Assembly (NCBI GenBank): GCA_949987565.1
Contig: OX465113.1
Coordinates: 3,471,460-3,535,459, forward strand
Origin: Luidia sarsii
Lineage: Eukaryota > Echinodermata > Asteroidea > Paxillosida > Luidiidae
Direction: 5' to 3'
Length of the DNA: 64,000 nt
Shown: positions 12,213-58,868 of the stretch, in pieces
Layout: each line of letters starts with the position of its first letter
Numbering within the stretch: position 1 is the stretch's first letter
Notes under the pieces: generated by a model
What the model was told of the DNA's origin: nothing
Seen by the model: the letters and a program-made list of their open reading frames with translations, nothing else
Database searches by the model: none
Made by a program: the position numbers and the translations under genes

Positions 12213-13132
12213 ACCAGTTCTCTCTCTCTCTCTCCCTCTCTCTCCCCCTCCCTCTCTCTCTCCATCTCACTCTATCTCCATCTCTCCCTCCTCTCTCTCT
12301 CCCTCCCTCTCACTTTCCCCCTCTCCCTCTCTCACTCTCTCTCTCGCTCTCTCCCCTCTCTATAATCCTCTACTCTCCCTCTCCTCTCTCCGTCCCACTC
12401 TATATCCACCTCCTCTCCCTCCTCTCCCTCTCCCTCTCTCTCTCCATCTCACTCTATCTCCACCTCTCCCTCCTCTCTCTCTCTCCCTCTCTCTCTCTCC
12501 ATCTCACTATATCTCTCTCTCCATCTCACTCTATCACTCTCCCTCCTCTCCCTCTCTCTCTCCATCTCACTCTATCTATCTATCTATCTCCATCTCACTC
12601 TCTCTCTCACTCTATCTCTCTCCATCTCACTCTATCTATCTATCTATCTCCATCTCACTCTCTCTCACTCTATCTCTCTCCATCTCACTCTCTCTCTCTT
12701 TCTCCATCTCACTCTCTCTCACTCTATCTCTATCTCTCCATCTCACTCTCCCTCTCCCTCTCTCCATCTCACTCTATCTCCACCCCTCCCTCCTCTCTCT
12801 CTCTCTCCCTCTCTCTCTCCATCTCACTATATCTCTCTCCATCTCACTCTATCACTCTCCCTCCTCTCCCTTTCTCTCTCCATCTCACTCTATCTATCTA
12901 TCTATCTCTCTCTCTCCATCTCACTCTATCTATCTATCTATCTATCTCCATCTCACTCTCTCTCTCTATCTCTCTCTCTCTCCATCTCACTCTCTCTCAC
13001 TCTATCTCTCTCTCCATCTCACTCTCCCTCTCTCCCTCTCCTCTCTCTCTCTCTCCATCTCACTCTATCTCTCTATCTCTCTCACTCTCCCTCCTCCTCT
13101 CCCTCTCCCTCTTTCTCTCCATCTCACTCTCC

Positions 13133-13188
<56 letters not shown>

Positions 13189-13360
13189 CTCTCTCTCTCT
13201 CCATCTCACTCTATCTCTCTCTCCATCTCACTCTCCCTCCTCCTCTCCCTCTCCCTCTCTCTCTCCATCTCACTCTATCTCTCTCTCCATCTCACTCTCC
13301 CTCCTCCTCTCCCTCTCCCTCTCTCTCTCTCCATCTCACTCTATCTCTCTCCTGCCGTTC
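12213..13360. repeat. CT-rich compound satellite with CCATCTCACTCTATCT units
   Basis: About 1.15 kb of CTCTCT interrupted by the recurring block CCATCTCACTCTATCT and by CTAT tetramers. The 549-codon ORF over it consists of Ser/Leu/Pro repeats. Confidence 0.95.
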
Positions 13361-13462
13361 CCTCTCTTACTCGCTCGGCGTCTCGGTCACCGGATGTTTA
13401 CGGAGGGAAATGTTCCGGAAGATGCCTTGGCCGTGACGGGGAGAGAGGGGACAGCTAGAGAG

Positions 13463-13494
<32 letters not shown>

Positions 13495-13962
13495 GAGCGG
13501 GGGGCCCCGAGTCACGATTTCGTCCCGCCATGCACGTCGGCCCGTCGCCTCCTATCGACGGCCGGGAGAAGGGTTTTAGGGGCCGGAGACTGGATGGGAT
13601 AGGAGGGGACTTGAGACCTAGTGTGTCTGCATCCGTGACTTATACAACCTCAGACAGGAGCCCAGAGGAGGTTTTTTTTTCTTCTTCTTCGTCATCGTCG
13701 TCTTTTTTTTTCTTGTCATAATAATAGAGACCACTTGTTTGATTTCACTGTAAAACAATGTTGGGCAATACTAATTCTAATTGATACTTCACTACCTTCT
13801 TCATAATCGCAAAAATACATGTTTTCCACGTTCCTCAACACAACTGGGTGATCTTTTTTTTTTTTACAATTGAACAGTTTACACGAGAAATATAACAACA
13901 TCAATGATAGAGAAATAATTATACCAAAATATATTTTAAAAAAATCAAATGACCAAAATGCA
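13361..13962. other. No gene; GA repeat at 13458-13492
   Basis: A short GAGAGA tract, TTC-rich patch at 13672-13715 and AT-rich DNA leading into the next palindromic element. Confidence 0.45.
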
Positions 13963-14607
13963 AATTATTTTGTGACCCGGTACAGCATAATGAGGAATAA
14001 CCCCCATTTTTGAGATTTGGAGATTTTCTAATGATGTGAAAGAGTATACCATTAGCTTTCAAATGATATCAAAATTATTTCCGTGTGAACTTTGTTGTAA
14101 ATAGTACAAGGGGGACTTCGCTCGTTCATTTGGCACCAGACACAATATAGCAGCACCATTCTAACTCCTCGAAAGCGGCCATTCAAAAATGTAGGAACGG
14201 GAACAGTACACAAACACTCCCCCGAAATCCTAGTTTTTTCAACCTTTGTATTTTCGGAAAGTTGATGTATTGGAGGATATAATGTCCAAAGGATTTTTCC
14301 GAAATCCGTCTCTAAATGTTGAAAAACGAGGATTTTGGGGGAGTGTTTGTGTACTGTTTTCTTGAAAATGTAAAGTTCCTGCCTTTTTGAATGGCCGCTT
14401 TCGAGGAGTTAGAATGACGCTGCTATATTGTGTCTGGTACCAAATGAACGAGCGAAGTCCCCTTGTACTATGTACAACAATGTTCACACGGAAATAATTT
14501 TAATATCATCTGAAAGCTAATGGTATACTCTTTCACATCATAAGAAAATCTCAAAATCCCAAAAGTGGGGGTTATTTCTCATTATGCTGTGCCGGGTCAA
14601 AATAATA
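13963..14607. mobile_element. Palindromic MITE, family B (about 645 bp)
   Basis: Arms of roughly 280 bp mirror each other. ATTATTTTGTGACCCGG at 13965 pairs with CCGGGTCAAAATAAT near 14592-14606. Internal landmarks GAACGAGCGAAGTCCCC (right) and its reverse complement (left) confirm alignment. The arms differ by scattered substitutions, so the copy is not brand new. A single arm of the same family lies at 49138-49332. Confidence 0.88.
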
Positions 14608-15097
14608 ATATATCTGTTCACCTTTTTCACCAATGTTCAATCAAACATCTTTACCTCCATGGTCAAACGATCGCCCAGTATCGTATATTGCCCGATAAAG
14701 GCAAAACATCTTCAATTATGATAGCCAAAGCCAATTGTAACCATCCATTCCCCCCTCCGTAGAAACCAGATCTAGTATCGGCAGCTCAAAATGATTTTGC
14801 CCCGAGATTTCTCTTGCAGCGTAGTTTAAGCATTGGCTCGAAGGGTTGCACAGAGTCTCATTATCATAGTGCAGCCCGCTTCTGATTGTCTACTGTCTTT
14901 TTGATCCTCCGTGTCTTGTGTACTCAGCGTGGTCGACCCACTTCCAGCCGGTCGGCAATCCAATTCCTCATTCTCGGTCTGACCTTTAACTCACCCCCTC
15001 CCCTCCCCCCTTCGATCCCTCGGCAAAGGTCAAACTAAATGCAGCAATCCACCCGTGCACTCGCACCCTCCTGATTTCCGCGTTCTATCTATCTACA
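14608..15097. other. No gene recognised
   Basis: Non-repetitive DNA without supported coding segments. Confidence 0.4.
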
Positions 15098-15335
15098 TTG
15101 AATAGCCCATGCACTGGCCGATCAGGGGCCGAGGTGTTGGACAAGGAAACCGTTTCCTTACTCCGTGCATGGCGGAGGTACTCCATGGTTGGGCTTTTGG
15201 GGCTTTTTTTCCAAACCAATCGCAACACGCGCTCGTCGTGAAAATTTGTTGCCAATTTTGTGCGCCACTTTGTAGAAATTGGCTAGCGCGCGTACGTACC
15301 CATGCACAGGCACCAATTTGGCGCGTGCTATTCAA
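15098..15335. mobile_element. Possible short inverted-repeat element
   Basis: TTGAATAGC at 15098 is matched by GCTATTCAA ending at 15335, and CATGCAC-like words sit just inside both ends. The interior is unique in this window. Both arms are short, so this is a tentative MITE. Confidence 0.4.
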
Positions 15336-15660
15336 GATCGTTTGATTTAGCGTTCGTTGTGTGGGGAGCTCTCGCCCCCCCCCCTCACGTCTCCGCCTTC
15401 ATTATGGGGGCGATGTTGTCATAGCATCTGCTTAGCAACCGTCGGCAAGTTTGCCCGTGAGCGCTGATTTTGCCCGTCGCCGTGCGTGTCGTCAAGGGTT
15501 TTTGGTGGTGTTTTTTTTTTTGGGGGGGGAGAGGGGGTTACGGGAGGAATCGCGAGTTCACCCCCCCCCCCTCCCCCTGCCAGCACGCAGTGAGCCATGG
15601 GATGCTGAACAGCGCTCTCTTTACGGTGTATCAAAAAGGGGACCTGGAAGTCTTGGGACG

Positions 15661-16795
15661 AGAGAGGGCGCCCTAAAGCTCTTCTGCGTGGAGCGCGATT
15701 GCAGGGGTTTTACTAAATCGAGCTCCCATATTTTTTATACAAAAACACGCACTTTCATAGCGAAGGATTCGACACTAAAAAGTTTCTCAGTTCTTGAGGC
15801 TATACTGAAAATTGTAGTTTGGACTTTCATCTCCCATGTTCTTGTTATTTTTTGTGTTTTAGCTGGTTGGATTTTCTGCTTATTACTCCCAGAAAAAAAC
15901 AGTCGATCAGGTGCTCAGTTGTCTGTTATGCTGCGTTCCGATCACGTGTTTGTCGATGCTATTAGTATTACCAACACGCCAGCATACACATTGCGCAAGC
16001 GCAAAGACCCAAGGCCGTGTGCGAAATGAAGGCTTACTTAAATGACGGCTGCGTCCGAATTCAATGGCTACGGCTTGAAAGTACACACGAGCCTATGGAA
16101 GTCGTCAACAATCGGCCGCAGCCAGTTCCCATAGGGTTGCGTGTTAATTCAAGCCAGTCAATATATTCAGACACGGCCCTGGGCTCGGCCTCAGGCTTCG
16201 GTCGTATTTCTCTTACTCGTTATAATAATAATATCACAGACATCTAAAAACAAGCGTTTGGACCCAGTTTCTTGGTGAATACTCTGTACCTATCAAGCCA
16301 ACAAACCTTCAAATTTGGAAACATACCACAAAATGGATTTTCAGGTTTTTGTCTATGGAGCGGTCTATGGAGGCTACTTAACTGATATATTGTAGAACAA
16401 GTGAAGCTTAAGACAACCTGGGGGTTCACTCTTCAATTTGGTATGTAATTTGGACCATATCTGGCTTTAAATGTGGCCCTATTTGGCTGTGGAAATGGAG
16501 GGGTCCATCCCAAACTCCTTGCAGAAATTCGGCTTGGACGGCTACACATTTTGGGGGTGTTTTTTCTGGGGGTAATTAGCAAAAAAACTAATCGGCTAAG
16601 GGCACAAAAATTGAAAAGAATCTGAGAGATGAAGGTCCAAACTACAATTTTAAGTATAGCTACAACAACTGAGAGACTTTTGGGCATGGGATAACTGGCT
16701 TCGAAAGTGAGTGTTATTGTACAGTGTTCAATGGGAGCTCGATTTAGTGTTCTGCACCCGACACGGACCGCTTAAGCTACACAGCGCCCTCTTTT
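15661..16795. mobile_element. Inverted-repeat element, family C (about 1.1 kb)
   Basis: The left arm 15712-15905 is the inverted counterpart of 16557-16748. ACTAAATCGAGCTCCCAT pairs with ATGGGAGCTCGATTTAGT, followed by about 180 bp of diverged similarity. GAGGGCGC (about 15664) and GCGCCCTC (about 16785) may be the outer ends. The interior ORFs show no transposase features. It ends about 140 bp before the first FYB-like coding exon. A second copy of its right half is at 57256-57690. Confidence 0.75.
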
Positions 16796-16936
16796 GTCTC
16801 ATCCGCCAACTTTGTCGTCAAGCCGTCCGAAAGTTTACTTTTTGCCCAGAGTGTACGGCTGTTACATGCGTCTCACCGATTATCGTCCGCGAACGGCCGT
16901 CGGTTCGCCGTCCCCATCATATCACAGAAAGTCAGC

Positions 16937-51800
<34,864 letters not shown>

Positions 51801-52155
51801 GCGACCAATCGCAGGCGGGCATTCTGGGTTTACCTCTCGACGACCCATCTCCCCCCCTCCCCCGCCCCCCCAACAGCCCGAGAACTCACTGAGCCGTCGG
51901 GCAGGGTACCAGTTACACTCCGACTGAAGTCGGCACACCGTGAGCGACCGACTTCAGCCAGAATCGCGAGGCAACGCAGGAGTCGTACTGTACCGGACTG
52001 AGTACCGGGCCCACACTGTGCACACAGTAGCAGTAGGATCAATCCGTGTGCTAACCCCCCCCCCAACCCTGTGTCCCCATGTACACACCTGCAATATTTC
52101 CACAGTATAGAGGTACGCAACACTTCCTCTGATCAACTGGTTGCCTCCGTCGTTA
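51801..52155. other. Downstream flank, presumed 3' UTR
   Basis: Directly after the stop codon. Poly-C patches lie at 51852-51872. No polyadenylation signal AATAAA is visible here. Confidence 0.35.
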
Positions 52156-52689
52156 GGTGTGTTCCCACTAGAAAAAAATCGAAAAGTGGATCGCGATTGA
52201 AAAAAAAAAAAAATCCGCGTGCGTCCGCACACGGGAAAAACAAATCGAAAAGTGAATCGCGATTAAAAAACCGATAAGATTCGGTCAGAACTGCGCATGC
52301 CTGAACTGTGACCCAAGAGTGTCCAACAGGAAGCAATACTGTGCCACACAACGCACACTGCGGTGAAGCTTCCTCGTGTGCTGCACACGCAGCTAGCAGT
52401 GCTAACGGCCGCGGGGCGGTATAGGTGGATGTTTATCTACGCGCACGGAATTGTGGGATGTAACTTTTTCGATTTTCTCTTTTCGGTTGTGTCCGCACTC
52501 ACAGCGCCCGGCAAATAATCGCGCCGTTTCCAAAAAAAATCACATGCAGAACTGTGATTTGGATCGCAATTCAAATCGCGCTTATTAGTGAGCTTTTTTG
52601 CGTCCGCACACGAAATAAAATTGATTTTTGAATCGCGATTCAAAAATCAAAAAGTGAATCATGCTGTTTCGTCCTAGTGGGAACATACC
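52156..52689. mobile_element. TA-flanked MITE, family E, copy 2
   Basis: GGTGTGTTCCCACTAG at the left and CTAGTGGGAACATACC at the right, with TA outside each end (52154-52155, 52690-52691). The interior shares CAGAACTGCGCATGCCTGAA, GGAATTGTGGGATGTAAC and CGGCAAATAATCGCG with copy 1, but it is 180 bp longer. Confidence 0.9.
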
Positions 52690-52691
52690 TA

Positions 52692-53675
52692 TTTGTTCCT
52701 CCTCAGCCTTTAGAAATGTTTACATGCTTTATCTGTGATGTCCCACTGAATCCAACAGAATCTAAATCATGCCTTCTGTATGTTTTCCCCATCAAATCTA
52801 AGGAATAGACTGCAATTGGATCGAATCAAACTATGACCATTGTCTGTGAAGCAGCAGTTTTAACAATGGATACCTACAAGCTCCACTCGGAAAAGTACCA
52901 GTAGAAGAAAAAAAATCAGGCAATTTTCTTTGGATTTGAATGAAGACCGCCTCTTCTGTTCAATGACTTGTGTGTTACAGGCAGTGGTTTCAGCAAGATG
53001 TAGTTATTCTTTAATTCCACAAAATTATTTAAGCCGTTTTCCCATATGTGCTTCCATGGGCGTAGTTAAATTATCAGTATAGAAAATAATTGTTTTGATA
53101 GTATTGTAAACTTTTGACAGCAAGAATTATTTGTTTATGTAAGTTTACCCATAATTTGTTTGTATTATTTCTTGTGAGAACCCAGACTCTTTGATCTTTG
53201 ATTACAACTGTACAAAGTTAATTACATAGTGATGTGTGTGTTTGTTGAGCGTAATGATGTACCTATATGCCTGTTCAAGTTCACCTGGGCTTAGTCTTGG
53301 CTTAAGAATTTGTGTTTGTCATCCAATTGACCAATCTGTTTGTGCGGTTTTGTGTTTGTTTCTTATTTCTGTTTTGTTTGTGATTTTTATTTTATCTTCT
53401 GTTTTCTTCCATTTCATTCAGTTCCATTCAGTTCCATCCCATTTCTGCTCAAGTTCTGTTCACTTCCATTCACTTCCGTTCACTTCCGTTCAGGGTCTAA
53501 TATGTAAGAGCTGCTTAAGCATGCAAACCTGCTATGCATGAAAAATCGTCCTCGGCTGAAATAAGATCGCCAAGCATAATCACTTGGTGCTTACTGGTAA
53601 ATCGCTTTTGACCTGTAATCCAGTATTGGATGGCAGCCTGGTTTTAATGTTGTGCTCTTAAGTGGCTCTATGTTA
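52692..53675. other. No gene recognised
   Basis: AT-leaning DNA with no coding support. It drifts into TTCATTCAGTTCC-like sequence from about 53400. Confidence 0.45.
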
Positions 53676-53679
53676 TTGA

Positions 53680-54823
53680 CCCTGTTCTATTCAGTTTTAT
53701 TCAGTTCTGTTCAGTTCTATTCAGTTTTATTCAGTTCTGTTCAGTTATATCTAGTTCTGTTTCAGTTCTGTTTCAGTTCTGTTCAGTTCTGTTCAGTTCT
53801 GTTCAGTTCTGTTCAGTTCTGTTCAGTTCTGTTCAGTTCTGTTCAGTTCTGTTCAGTTCTGTTCTATTCAGTTCTATTCTGTTAAATTTGGTTCAGTTCT
53901 GTTCAGTTCTGTTCAGTTCTGTTCAGTTCTGTTCAGTTCTGTTTAGTTCTGTTCAGTTCTGTTTAGTTCTGTTCAGTTCTGTTCAGTTCTGTTCTGTTCT
54001 GTTCAGTTCTGTTCAGTTCGGTTCAGTTCAGTTAAATTTTGTTCAGTTCTGTTCAGGTCTGTTCAGTTCTGTTCAGTTCTGTTCAGTTCTGTTCAGTTCT
54101 ATTCTGTTAAATTTGGTTCAGTTCTGTTCAGTTCTGTTCAGTACTGTTCAGTTCTGTTCGGTTCTGTTCAGTTCTGTTCAGTTCTGTTCAGTTCTGTTCA
54201 GTTCTGTTCAGTTCTGTTCAGTTCTGTTCAGTTCTGTTCAGTTCTGTTCAGTTCTGTTCAGTTCTGTTCAGTTCAGTTAAATTCTGTTCAGTTCTGTTCA
54301 GTTCTGTTCAGTTCTGTTCTGTTCTGTTCAGTTCTGTTCAGTTCTGTTCAGTTCTGTTCTGTTCTGTTCAGTTCTGTTCAGTTCTGTTCAGTTCTGTTCA
54401 GTTCTGTTCAGTTCTGTTCAGTTCTGTTCAGTTCTGTTCAGTTCTGTTCAGTTCTGTTCAGTTCTGTTCAGTTCAGTTAAATTCTGTTCAGTTCTGTTCA
54501 GTTCTGTTCAGTTCTGTTCAGTTCTGTTCAGTTCTGTTCAGTTCTGTTCAGTTCTGTTCAGTTCTGTTCAGTTCTGTTCAGTTCTGTTCAGTTCTGTGCA
54601 GTTCTGTTCAGTTCTGTTCAGTTCTGTTCAGTTCTGTTCAGTTCTGTTCTGTTCTGTTCAGTTCTGTGCAGTTCTGTTCAGTTCTGTTCAGTTCTGTTCA
54701 GTTCTGTTCAGTTCTGTTCAGTTCTGTTCAGTTCTGTTCAGTTCTGTTCAGTTCTGTTCAGTTCTGTTCAGTTCTGTTCTGTTCAGTTCTGTTCAGTTCT
54801 GTTCAGTTCTGTTCAGTTCCGTG
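53680..54823. repeat. TTCTGTTCAG decamer satellite
   Basis: About 1.1 kb of GTTCTGTTCA units with a 10-bp period. The variant GTTCAGTTAAATTCTG occurs at 54271 and again exactly 200 bp later at 54471, showing higher-order duplication. Ser-Val-Gln-Phe-Cys ORFs are repeat translations. Confidence 0.96.
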
Positions 54824-54968
54824 CAAATCTCAAAATTTAGTGGGCCTGACGTTTCGATCCTAGCAGGACCTCTCTCAGAGTGACAAGCTTGTCACTCTGC
54901 TTGTCACTCTGCCTTTGAGAAAGGTCCTGCTAGGATCGAAACGTAAGGCCCACTAAATTTTGAGATTT
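54824..54968. mobile_element. Palindromic MITE, family G, copy 2
   Basis: CAAATCTCAAAATTTAGTGG to CCACTAAATTTTGAGATTT, with CGATCCTAGCAGGACC and its complement inside. It abuts the decamer satellite directly on its left side. Confidence 0.9.
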
Positions 54969-55039
54969 CTGTTTGTTGCATCATTTGGATGACAGAATTG
55001 GAGCAAGAGGCAGATCTTAATCCATGATTTTGAAAAACG

Positions 55040-55160
55040 CCCTCTCTCTCTCTCTCTCTCTCTCTCCCCCCCCCCCTCTCCCCCCCCCCTCCCTCTCTCT
55101 CTCTCCCTTTGTCTATATTTCTCTCTCTAGTTCTCTCTCTCACTCTCTCTTTCTCTTTGA
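55040..55160. repeat. CT microsatellite with poly-C
   Basis: CTCTCT runs interrupted by C-only blocks at 55067-55089. Confidence 0.93.
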
Positions 55161-55920
55161 TGTGAATCTTGCCAAATCAAGACGATGATGCTGTGTGTTT
55201 TTTTTAACTCAAGATTGCCAAAGAAATTAGATTTAGGGCAATTTTGAAAACGACAATTCACTTTGTGACTGCGAGCTCACCCTATCGTTTGCCTCAAAAT
55301 GCTCCCACCCTGGAAAACGCACGGGCTCACACATTGAGGGTACACTTTCAGTCACCAACTGAGCTTCATTCCTAAGGCCCAGGGGCTTATTTCAAAAAAA
55401 AGATAGGAGTAGAACATTATTTTGGGTTATGGTGCGTCTCTAAAATGTTCCTTGGTTACCAGAAAAAGCCCATGCACAGCACAACTTAAATCACCAAGGG
55501 TAGCTGGCTCTCTGATTTTTTTTTTTTTCTAGTTTATTCGTTGTTTAGACATCACTGAGATCTACTCTGAGTTATTTATAACCCTGCCTGTTAACAGTTA
55601 TGTATACGCACCCCTTAAAAACCAAATTATTCAGAGTTAACTCTTTTTTTTATTTCTAAGTAGGTTTTATTTGAAATAATGTGGCAAAGATTTGAGGGGC
55701 TGCGATAGGACGAGTTTGATGATGAGATTTTATACTTATTTGTAAAAAATAAAGATCAAATAATTATTAGGCCCTTGTAAAAATTTACTCTTTCTATATA
55801 TATATATAAATAAATTTGAGTAAGAAAACCTAACATTTAATCAGTGTGATACTCGGTGGTCGATGTTTGTGTCATCCCTGTCTGAATTTTGAGGGGCATT
55901 TTAACTGAGGGCCACGTAAT
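55161..55920. other. No gene recognised
   Basis: AT-rich DNA, including TATATATATAAATAAAT near 55797-55813 and an AATAAA at 55748. There is no coding support. Confidence 0.45.
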
Positions 55921-55929
55921 GACTGTCTT

Positions 55930-56170
55930 CCAGTTGACACATATGCATCACAAAATCATGATTTTGGGGAAAAAATGTAAGTCCAATTGGTTGTGCCAGA
56001 CAGTGTCATTTTTTTGCACAGATTTTAGTTTGATACCTTCACCATAAAAACTTAAACCCAAATTAGACCACCAATTGTAATACAGACAATATCCATGGTC
56101 TGTATTACTTACAGTTTTCCCAAAATCCATGATTTTGTGACGCGAATGGGTCAACTAGACAACTGTCAGT
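55930..56170. mobile_element. Palindromic MITE, family I
   Basis: AGTTGACACATATGCATCAC and AAAATCATGATTTTGGG at the left are mirrored by CCCAAAATCCATGATTTTG and TGACGCGAATGGGTCAACT at the right. The interior has TTACAATTGGTGG/CAATTGTAATACAG-like matches. A third partial arm follows at 56222-56260. Confidence 0.78.
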
Positions 56171-56693
56171 AGGCCTTCGTTTCTATCCCAAACACTAATC
56201 CATTATTATACATACGCACCACACACATGCGTCACAAAAATCATGATTTTAAGGGAAACTGTATGGGTTTTTTTTTCGGCAAGTAGTTGTGTCAGACAAT
56301 GGATATTAGGCCTACCTACATTACAATTTATTGGTGGTCTAATTTGAGTTTCTTTCTTTTTTTTCCAAACTTTTACAGCTCGGGGTATAAATAACCTAAA
56401 TTCTTGCCCTAAAAATCTTTCCTTTTTACATGTTTTGGTCGTAAGTCAGACTGTTTCTATGCCTTTTTAAAGAAGGGAAGGAGATGTCGAATTGTCAGAC
56501 CCGGGGCCGTCATGAATCCCTGGATCAGGCACGAATCCCTGGCTCAGGCACGGGCCCAGGGCTTTTTGTTCCCTTTAGATAAACCTGAAACCGGACCGCT
56601 CGCCGGAGCTTGAGCCCTTCATCTCGTTAGAGGGCAATCCTTAGATTGTGGCATAGCGCCCTCTATTTCATCTTTTTTTTCAGATAAGTAAGG

Positions 56694-56802
56694 CCGTGTT
56701 CCTGAGGTACGGCTAGGTCTATTGTCTTCGCATTTTGTGTGTTTCCAATGGAGCGAAGAACTAGCCGTAGCTTTATAGACAAAAGATTAGGACACGGCCA
56801 AA
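56694..56802. mobile_element. Short MITE with GGCCGTGT ends
   Basis: AAGGCCGTGTTCCTGAGG at the left and TTAGGACACGGCC at the right. Inside, ACGGCTAGGTCT and AACTAGCCGTAGC are complementary. About 110 bp in total. Confidence 0.65.
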
Positions 56803-57255
56803 GTTCCCACTACATCGTAATCTCGTGATAGGTTGCAAATCCTTTGTGAAATGCGCCACCTCCACTAGACCCCCTTTATGTCTCGAATCAAGTGCCATGG
56901 AAACTATATTTATAGGAAGGTTTGAGGTGATACCATGTATAAGGTTTCTTAAGTTAAAGTAGAGGAACGTTCCTGAACAGAACCTAAGTCATAACGTTCA
57001 GTATGCGCCATCGGGACGGGCTGATGATGGCCAGAGCATACTGACCGGAACCGGGACAGTCCACGATTATACCAATCGCGTTCACGCCGTTCAGTCACCT
57101 GGTGTAGGGCTGCATGTCTGTTCAACTTTGTCATTCACACTCCCTGCTGGAGACAGTCAAAGACGGTCAGTTGGGTGCAGCACATAAAATCCACCCAAGA
57201 TGGCTCCGCCGAGCTGATTATCACAAAGTGTGGACCCACAACTTGTTTTGATAAG
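56803..57255. other. No gene; family A-type relic
   Basis: GGAAGGTTTGAGGTGATACC (56918) and GATGATGGCCAGAGCATACT (57021) resemble the 58869 element in order, so a degraded copy is likely. Confidence 0.5.
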
Positions 57256-57690
57256 GGGTCTTTGGAGGCTAATTAACTGATACATTGTAGAATAAGTGAA
57301 CCTTAAGACAACCTGGGGGTTCACTCTTCAATTTGGTATGTCAATTGTACAATATCCGGCTTTAAATGTGGCCCTATTAAGCTGTAGAAGTGGAGGGGTC
57401 CATCCCAAAATCCTTGCAGAAATTCGGAGGGGTCCATCCCAAAATCCTTGCAGAAATTCGGCTTGGACGGCAACACATTTTGGGGGTGTTTTCTGGGGGT
57501 AATCAGTAAAGAATATGATCGGCTAAGGGCACTAAAATTGAAAAGAATCTGAGAGATGAAGGTCCAAACTACAGTTTTCAGTATAGGTACAAGAACTGAG
57601 AGACTTTTGGGTGTGGGATAATTGGCTTTGAAAGCGAGTGTTTTGTACAGTGTTTAATAGGAGCTCGATTTAGTGTTCTGCACCCAGTTG
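57256..57690. mobile_element. Family C element, right-half copy
   Basis: Matches 16365-16757 in order: AACCTGGGGGTTCACTCTTC, GGAGGGGTCCATCCCAAA, GAATCTGAGAGATGAAGGTC and GGAGCTCGATTTAGTGTTC. It contains an extra 34-bp tandem duplication at 57392-57459. Confidence 0.88.
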
Positions 57691-58640
57691 CGACGTGGGG
57701 CGCCCCCACCTCTGTCGGACCTTTTCAGGTCAGTCGGACTGTGTATGTAAGTACAGCAGCCGTGCCCCCCCCCCCCCCCCCTCTTCACAACCCTCAATCA
57801 GCCCCTCATCTCCATCACTTCCCGCTTATACTGCATGCAGGCTTTTGACCAAAATTGCCTCGCCGAAGACAAATCTCGAACTCGAGGTTTTCAACGAACC
57901 AAACAAAAAAAGAGACGGGAGAAAAAAAGACGGGAAAGGAACGCGGCCGGCCGGCCGGCCGGCGCGGCGTGGCCAGAGCGTCGGGAGAACGGAGCTCTCT
58001 CGACTTCAATAATAGCAGCCTGTGAGATTGAATGGCCGTCTCGCCTTGTTCCTCGTTTTCATCCGGCCCTTTTTTTTCGGTTCGTCGATTAGTGACCCTT
58101 TTGACTGATCCTTGGACCATCAATCAATCAAGTGAGGCGTGCGGTCATTCCGTGCCGACTTATTTTCGTCTCGGCTACCTAGAATTACGGCAGCAGTGTC
58201 GGGTCCTCGTGTCTACTCATCTCCCCCCCCCCTCCCCTCTTCTCCCCCCCCCCTTCCCCCTCTTCTTCTCCCAATCCCCCTCCTCCCCGTCCCCTTTTGT
58301 CCAGTCGCGTCTACGTCATAGCAAACCTTGTTGGGGTCCCGACTCAAGAGTGGCGCGATGCTCGAAGACTTTGTTTAAATAGTTCTGGACAATGCAGCGG
58401 TTGGTCCGCTGCAGTATAGTGTGACCGCAAAACTTGTTTGTCAACTTGTTATGGCGCGCTCGCGCAAAAAAAGAAAGAATAGGAGATGTGAGCGCTCATC
58501 GAAGCCCATCGGGCAATTAGATTATGTTGTTACAATCCCGCGCGTGTTGCTCCTAAAATCGGCTCTTTTTTATTATAAATTGTAGTCTCTGAGCACGTCC
58601 GTGTATGGGGGAGGGGAATAAGTAAGTGAACTAGAACTCA
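57691..58640. other. No gene recognised
   Basis: C-run at 57766-57782, a GCCGGCCGGCC run near 57949-57964, and C/T-rich DNA at 58220-58300. ORFs are short and unsupported. Confidence 0.45.
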
Positions 58641-58757
58641 GTGATGACGGCTTGAGCATACTGGCCTGGAAGGTCCAGTTATCGCTCAGGTTCTTTTCAG
58701 AACCATACCTCTTCCTAAAGCAAAGAGACCTTATAAATGGTGTCACCGCAAACCCTA
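58641..58757. mobile_element. Family A-related relic (single arm)
   Basis: GATGACGGCTTGAGCATACT, CAGGTTCTTTTCAGAACCAT and GGTGTCACCGCAAACC match the right arm of 58869-59061 with many changes. Confidence 0.7.
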
Positions 58758-58868
58758 CTAGTACTATAGTAGTACTATATCGTTTGACCGCCATGCAAAA
58801 CTTATTTAGACCTAAATTAAACTTGATTGAATGAATGAGACTTAAGGCTTTGCATGGTGGGTGAATCA

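Noticed and set aside
11930..13579. 549-codon plus-strand ORF
   Set aside because: It is a translation of the CT-rich satellite (Ser/Leu/Pro only), with no domain or splice support.
53652..54883. Phe/Ser/Val/Gln/Cys-rich ORFs
   Set aside because: Translations of the decamer satellite.
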